The notes beneath the pieces were generated by a model. It saw only the letters and a program-made list of their open reading frames with translations, searched no databases and was not told the origin of the DNA. Shown piece by piece: positions 7,631-9,021 of a DNA stretch of 9,021 nucleotides. Within the stretch, counting starts at the first letter, position 1. Every line of letters starts with the position of its first letter. The stretch comes from a bacterium (lineage in GTDB: Bacteria; UBP13; UBA5359): NCBI GenBank assembly GCA_028699365.1, contig JAQVUQ010000086.1, positions 1 to 9,021 on the forward strand, given 5' to 3'. A program made the translations under genes and the position numbers.

Positions 7631-8458
7631 ATGGCAAAGATCGGCGTATGTCTGGAGATGGTCTTTACGGACCTGCCGTACGACAGGAGAATCGAGGCGA
7701 TAAAGAGAGCCGGCTTCGATATCATCGAATTCTGGTTTCACGATGCCACCTTTGACGGCTCCGCCTGTTCCGTTGAAGGCGCCAAAGACGCTGCCGCAAT
7801 CCGGCAGGTCTGTGCCGATACCGGGGTAACGATCAGTAATATGGTGGTCAACGCTCCGGACGGTTCATTCGGCGGCTCGCCGGTGAACGCAAAGGAACTG
7901 AACAGGTACCTGGATCGGCTGCACGAGGTTATCCACTTTTCCCAAAAGGCGGGAATCGCAAAGGCCATTACCTGCTCCGGCAACCTTGTGGAAGGGCTGA
8001 CTGCCGGAGAGATGCACGATGACCTTGAACGTGCCTGGGGCGAGGCCGCCGCTATAGCGGCAGCGGCAGGGTTTACGCTGGTAGTGGAACCATTGAATAC
8101 GCTGGTAGATCATCCCGGTTACTATCTGGATTCGTCGCGGGAAGCAGCGGAGATCATACGGGCGGTGAACAGCCCGAATCTGAGACTTCTTTACGACATT
8201 TATCACATGCAGATCATGGAAGGCAACGTTATCTCCAACATAGGTGCAAATATGGATGTCGTTGCTCACTTCCATGCCGCCTGTGTGCCGGGGCGCAATG
8301 AGTTGATGTCCGGTGAACTGGATTATAGGCGGATCATACGCTATATAGATTCATGCGGATACGACGGCATAATCGGGCTGGAATATAGCCCGGCTATCCC
8401 TGATGCCGGGTTGTCCTTGAAGAGAACAAAGGATTTTTTAGGCGGTTTGATGGAGTAA
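7631..8458 (+). CDS. Hydroxypyruvate-isomerase-like sugar isomerase/epimerase
   Basis: A 275-residue TIM-barrel protein of the xylose-isomerase-like/AP-endonuclease-2 superfamily, close to the Hyi group. Motifs include VVEPLN (Glu153), DHPGYYL, LLYDIYHMQIMEG (Asp189, His192), HFHAACVPGRNE (His213, His215) and GLEYSP (Glu251). By family analogy Glu153, Asp189, His215 and Glu251 bind the divalent metal, and Glu153/Glu251 are the acid-base pair. Length and motif order are normal for the family. ATG 7631 follows GAGG (7618-7621) at 9 bases. It lies 22 bases after the aminotransferase and is probably co-transcribed with it. The reaction could be aldose-ketose isomerisation or C3-type epimerisation of a free or modified sugar. 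The Hyi name is only the nearest family, since many members with these motifs act on other ketoses. Confidence 0.92.
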   Translation: MAKIGVCLEMVFTDLPYDRRIEAIKRAGFDIIEFWFHDATFDGSACSVEGAKDAAAIRQVCADTGVTISNMVVNAPDGSFGGSPVNAKELNRYLDRLHEVIHFSQKAGIAKAITCSGNLVEGLTAGEMHDDLERAWGEAAAIAAAAGFTLVVEPLNTLVDHPGYYLDSSREAAEIIRAVNSPNLRLLYDIYHMQIMEGNVISNIGANMDVVAHFHAACVPGRNELMSGELDYRRIIRYIDSCGYDGIIGLEYSPAIPDAGLSLKRTKDFLGGLME

Positions 8459-8502
8459 TGACCTGCTCACGGAGTGACCGGTATCTGGACTGAAGTGGCT
8501 GA

Positions 8503-8531
8503 TTGATGATAGTATTATCGGTAGTTATAAA
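8503..8531 (+). promoter_or_regulatory. Candidate sigma70-type promoter of deacetylase gene
   Basis: TTGATG (8503-8508, 4 of 6 to consensus) and TATAAA (8526-8531, 5 of 6) are separated by 17 bases. They lie in the 91-base gap after the isomerase gene, so the deacetylase may have its own promoter as well as read-through. No terminator hairpin with a T-run is seen in the gap. Confidence 0.5.
8507..8520 (+). promoter_or_regulatory. Candidate operator 3 between -35 and -10
   Basis: TGATAGTATTATCG agrees with the regulator-promoter site TGATAATATAATCA at 11 of 14 positions and has perfect GATA...TATC arms (8508-8511 and 8516-8519). It occupies the spacer of the deacetylase promoter, where a bound repressor would block polymerase. 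Its spacer position means the likeness is not simply a shared -10 box. Confidence 0.35.
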
Positions 8532-8549
8532 TAATTATGGAGAGATAAA

Positions 8550-9021
8550 ATGAAGCGCATTTTAGCATTCGGCGCTCATCCGGACGACATAGAGTTTCAA
8601 TGTGCCGGTACCTTGGCCAAATATGCCGATGCCGGACATAAGGTAGGCATCGTCGTAGCAACCAACGGAGAGGTGGGGTCGCCTGTACTGAGTAAGAGTG
8701 AAATAGCCGCCGTGCGACAAAGGGAGGCAAAAGCTTCAGCCGGTGTCATTGGGGCTGAGTTTATCTGGCTGGGCTATCCGGATGAATTTCTCTTCAATAC
8801 CCCGGAAAGCAGGCTGCGGTTTATAGACGTTATCCGCGGCTTCCGGCCGGATATTATTATCTGTCCCGATAAGGATGCTGATTATCATCCGGATCATACC
8901 ACCACCGGTCAGATTGTATGGGATACGCATGTTATGGTAACCGTGCCTAATATAGAGACTGAGAATACCCCATGCGACCGGATACCTGAAATAGTCTTTA
9001 TGGATACTCTTGCCGCGGTCA
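8550..9021 (+). CDS. PIG-L/LmbE-family zinc N-deacetylase, 3' truncated by window
   Basis: The first 157 residues are visible; family members are usually about 220-260 long, so roughly a third is missing at the window end. This metal-dependent amidase family removes acetyl (or similar acyl) groups from N-acetylglucosamine-type sugars, as in MshB, BshB and PIG-L. The N-terminal Rossmann-like start ILAFGAHPDDIEFQCAGTLA carries the zinc ligands His10 and Asp13 with the catalytic base Asp12 or Asp13 region, and DYHPDHTTTGQ supplies His113 and His116, the latter expected to be the third zinc ligand. ATG 8550 follows GGAGAG (8539-8544). No signal peptide is present, so it acts in the cytoplasm. With the aminotransferase and isomerase upstream it fits an amino-sugar pathway, though the true acyl substrate cannot be read from sequence. 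Confidence 0.92.
   Translation, partial: MKRILAFGAHPDDIEFQCAGTLAKYADAGHKVGIVVATNGEVGSPVLSKSEIAAVRQREAKASAGVIGAEFIWLGYPDEFLFNTPESRLRFIDVIRGFRPDIIICPDKDADYHPDHTTTGQIVWDTHVMVTVPNIETENTPCDRIPEIVFMDTLAAV

Noticed and set aside
8458-8493. An 11-codon ORF starting at the TAATG overlap with the isomerase stop.
   Set aside because: The GGAG before it is only 2 bases from the ATG, too close for initiation, and the peptide has no notable character.
1-9021. CRISPR array, tRNA, rRNA, insertion sequence or attachment site.
   Set aside because: No regularly spaced repeats, no cloverleaf or rRNA-like sequence, and no transposase or integrase frame were seen.

Overview
The window is a gene-dense bacterial segment, with every confident gene on the + strand and no intergenic stretch above about 120 bases. 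It carries two functional blocks. By eye it is moderately G+C rich, with Shine-Dalgarno-led starts and sigma70-like -10 boxes. The mix of large unusual glycosidase-like proteins with DegT-type aminotransferase, Hyi-like isomerase and PIG-L deacetylase genes is typical of polysaccharide-degrading lineages such as Lentisphaerota, Kiritimatiellota, Planctomycetota or Armatimonadota. That is a guess from gene content. No rRNA or phylogenetic marker is present to settle it.

Block 1 (about 1-5574) is a glycan-processing block. It starts with the 3' part of a GH42-like TIM-barrel protein followed by a glutamine-amidotransferase-like domain and beta domains. This gene is broken by an apparent one-base frameshift near base 190. 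Next come an exported beta-rich protein of unknown family (2264-3181) and a large protein (3226-5574, TTG start) that looks like a beta-sandwich plus (alpha/alpha)6-barrel 'six-hairpin' glycosidase without a signal peptide.

Block 2 (about 5580-9021) begins with an XRE-type HTH/cupin regulator (5650-6216). It is followed by a DegT/DnrJ/EryC1/StrS aminotransferase (best start 6319), a hydroxypyruvate-isomerase-like TIM-barrel isomerase/epimerase (7631-8458), and a PIG-L/LmbE zinc deacetylase cut by the window end (8550 onward). The chemistry implied is PLP transamination, sugar isomerisation or epimerisation, and N-deacetylation. Together these suggest handling of an amino sugar or aminocyclitol, perhaps released by the block 1 enzymes. 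No substrate can be read from the sequence.

The most notable non-coding signals are three. (1) Similar AT-rich near-palindromes (TGATAATATAATCA type) lie over or next to the promoters of the regulator, the aminotransferase and the deacetylase, and are candidate operators for the XRE-cupin protein. (2) A 10-codon ORF with a strong ribosome-binding site has a stop codon that overlaps the aminotransferase start. (3) A near-identical 14-base direct repeat lies in the gap before the exported protein.
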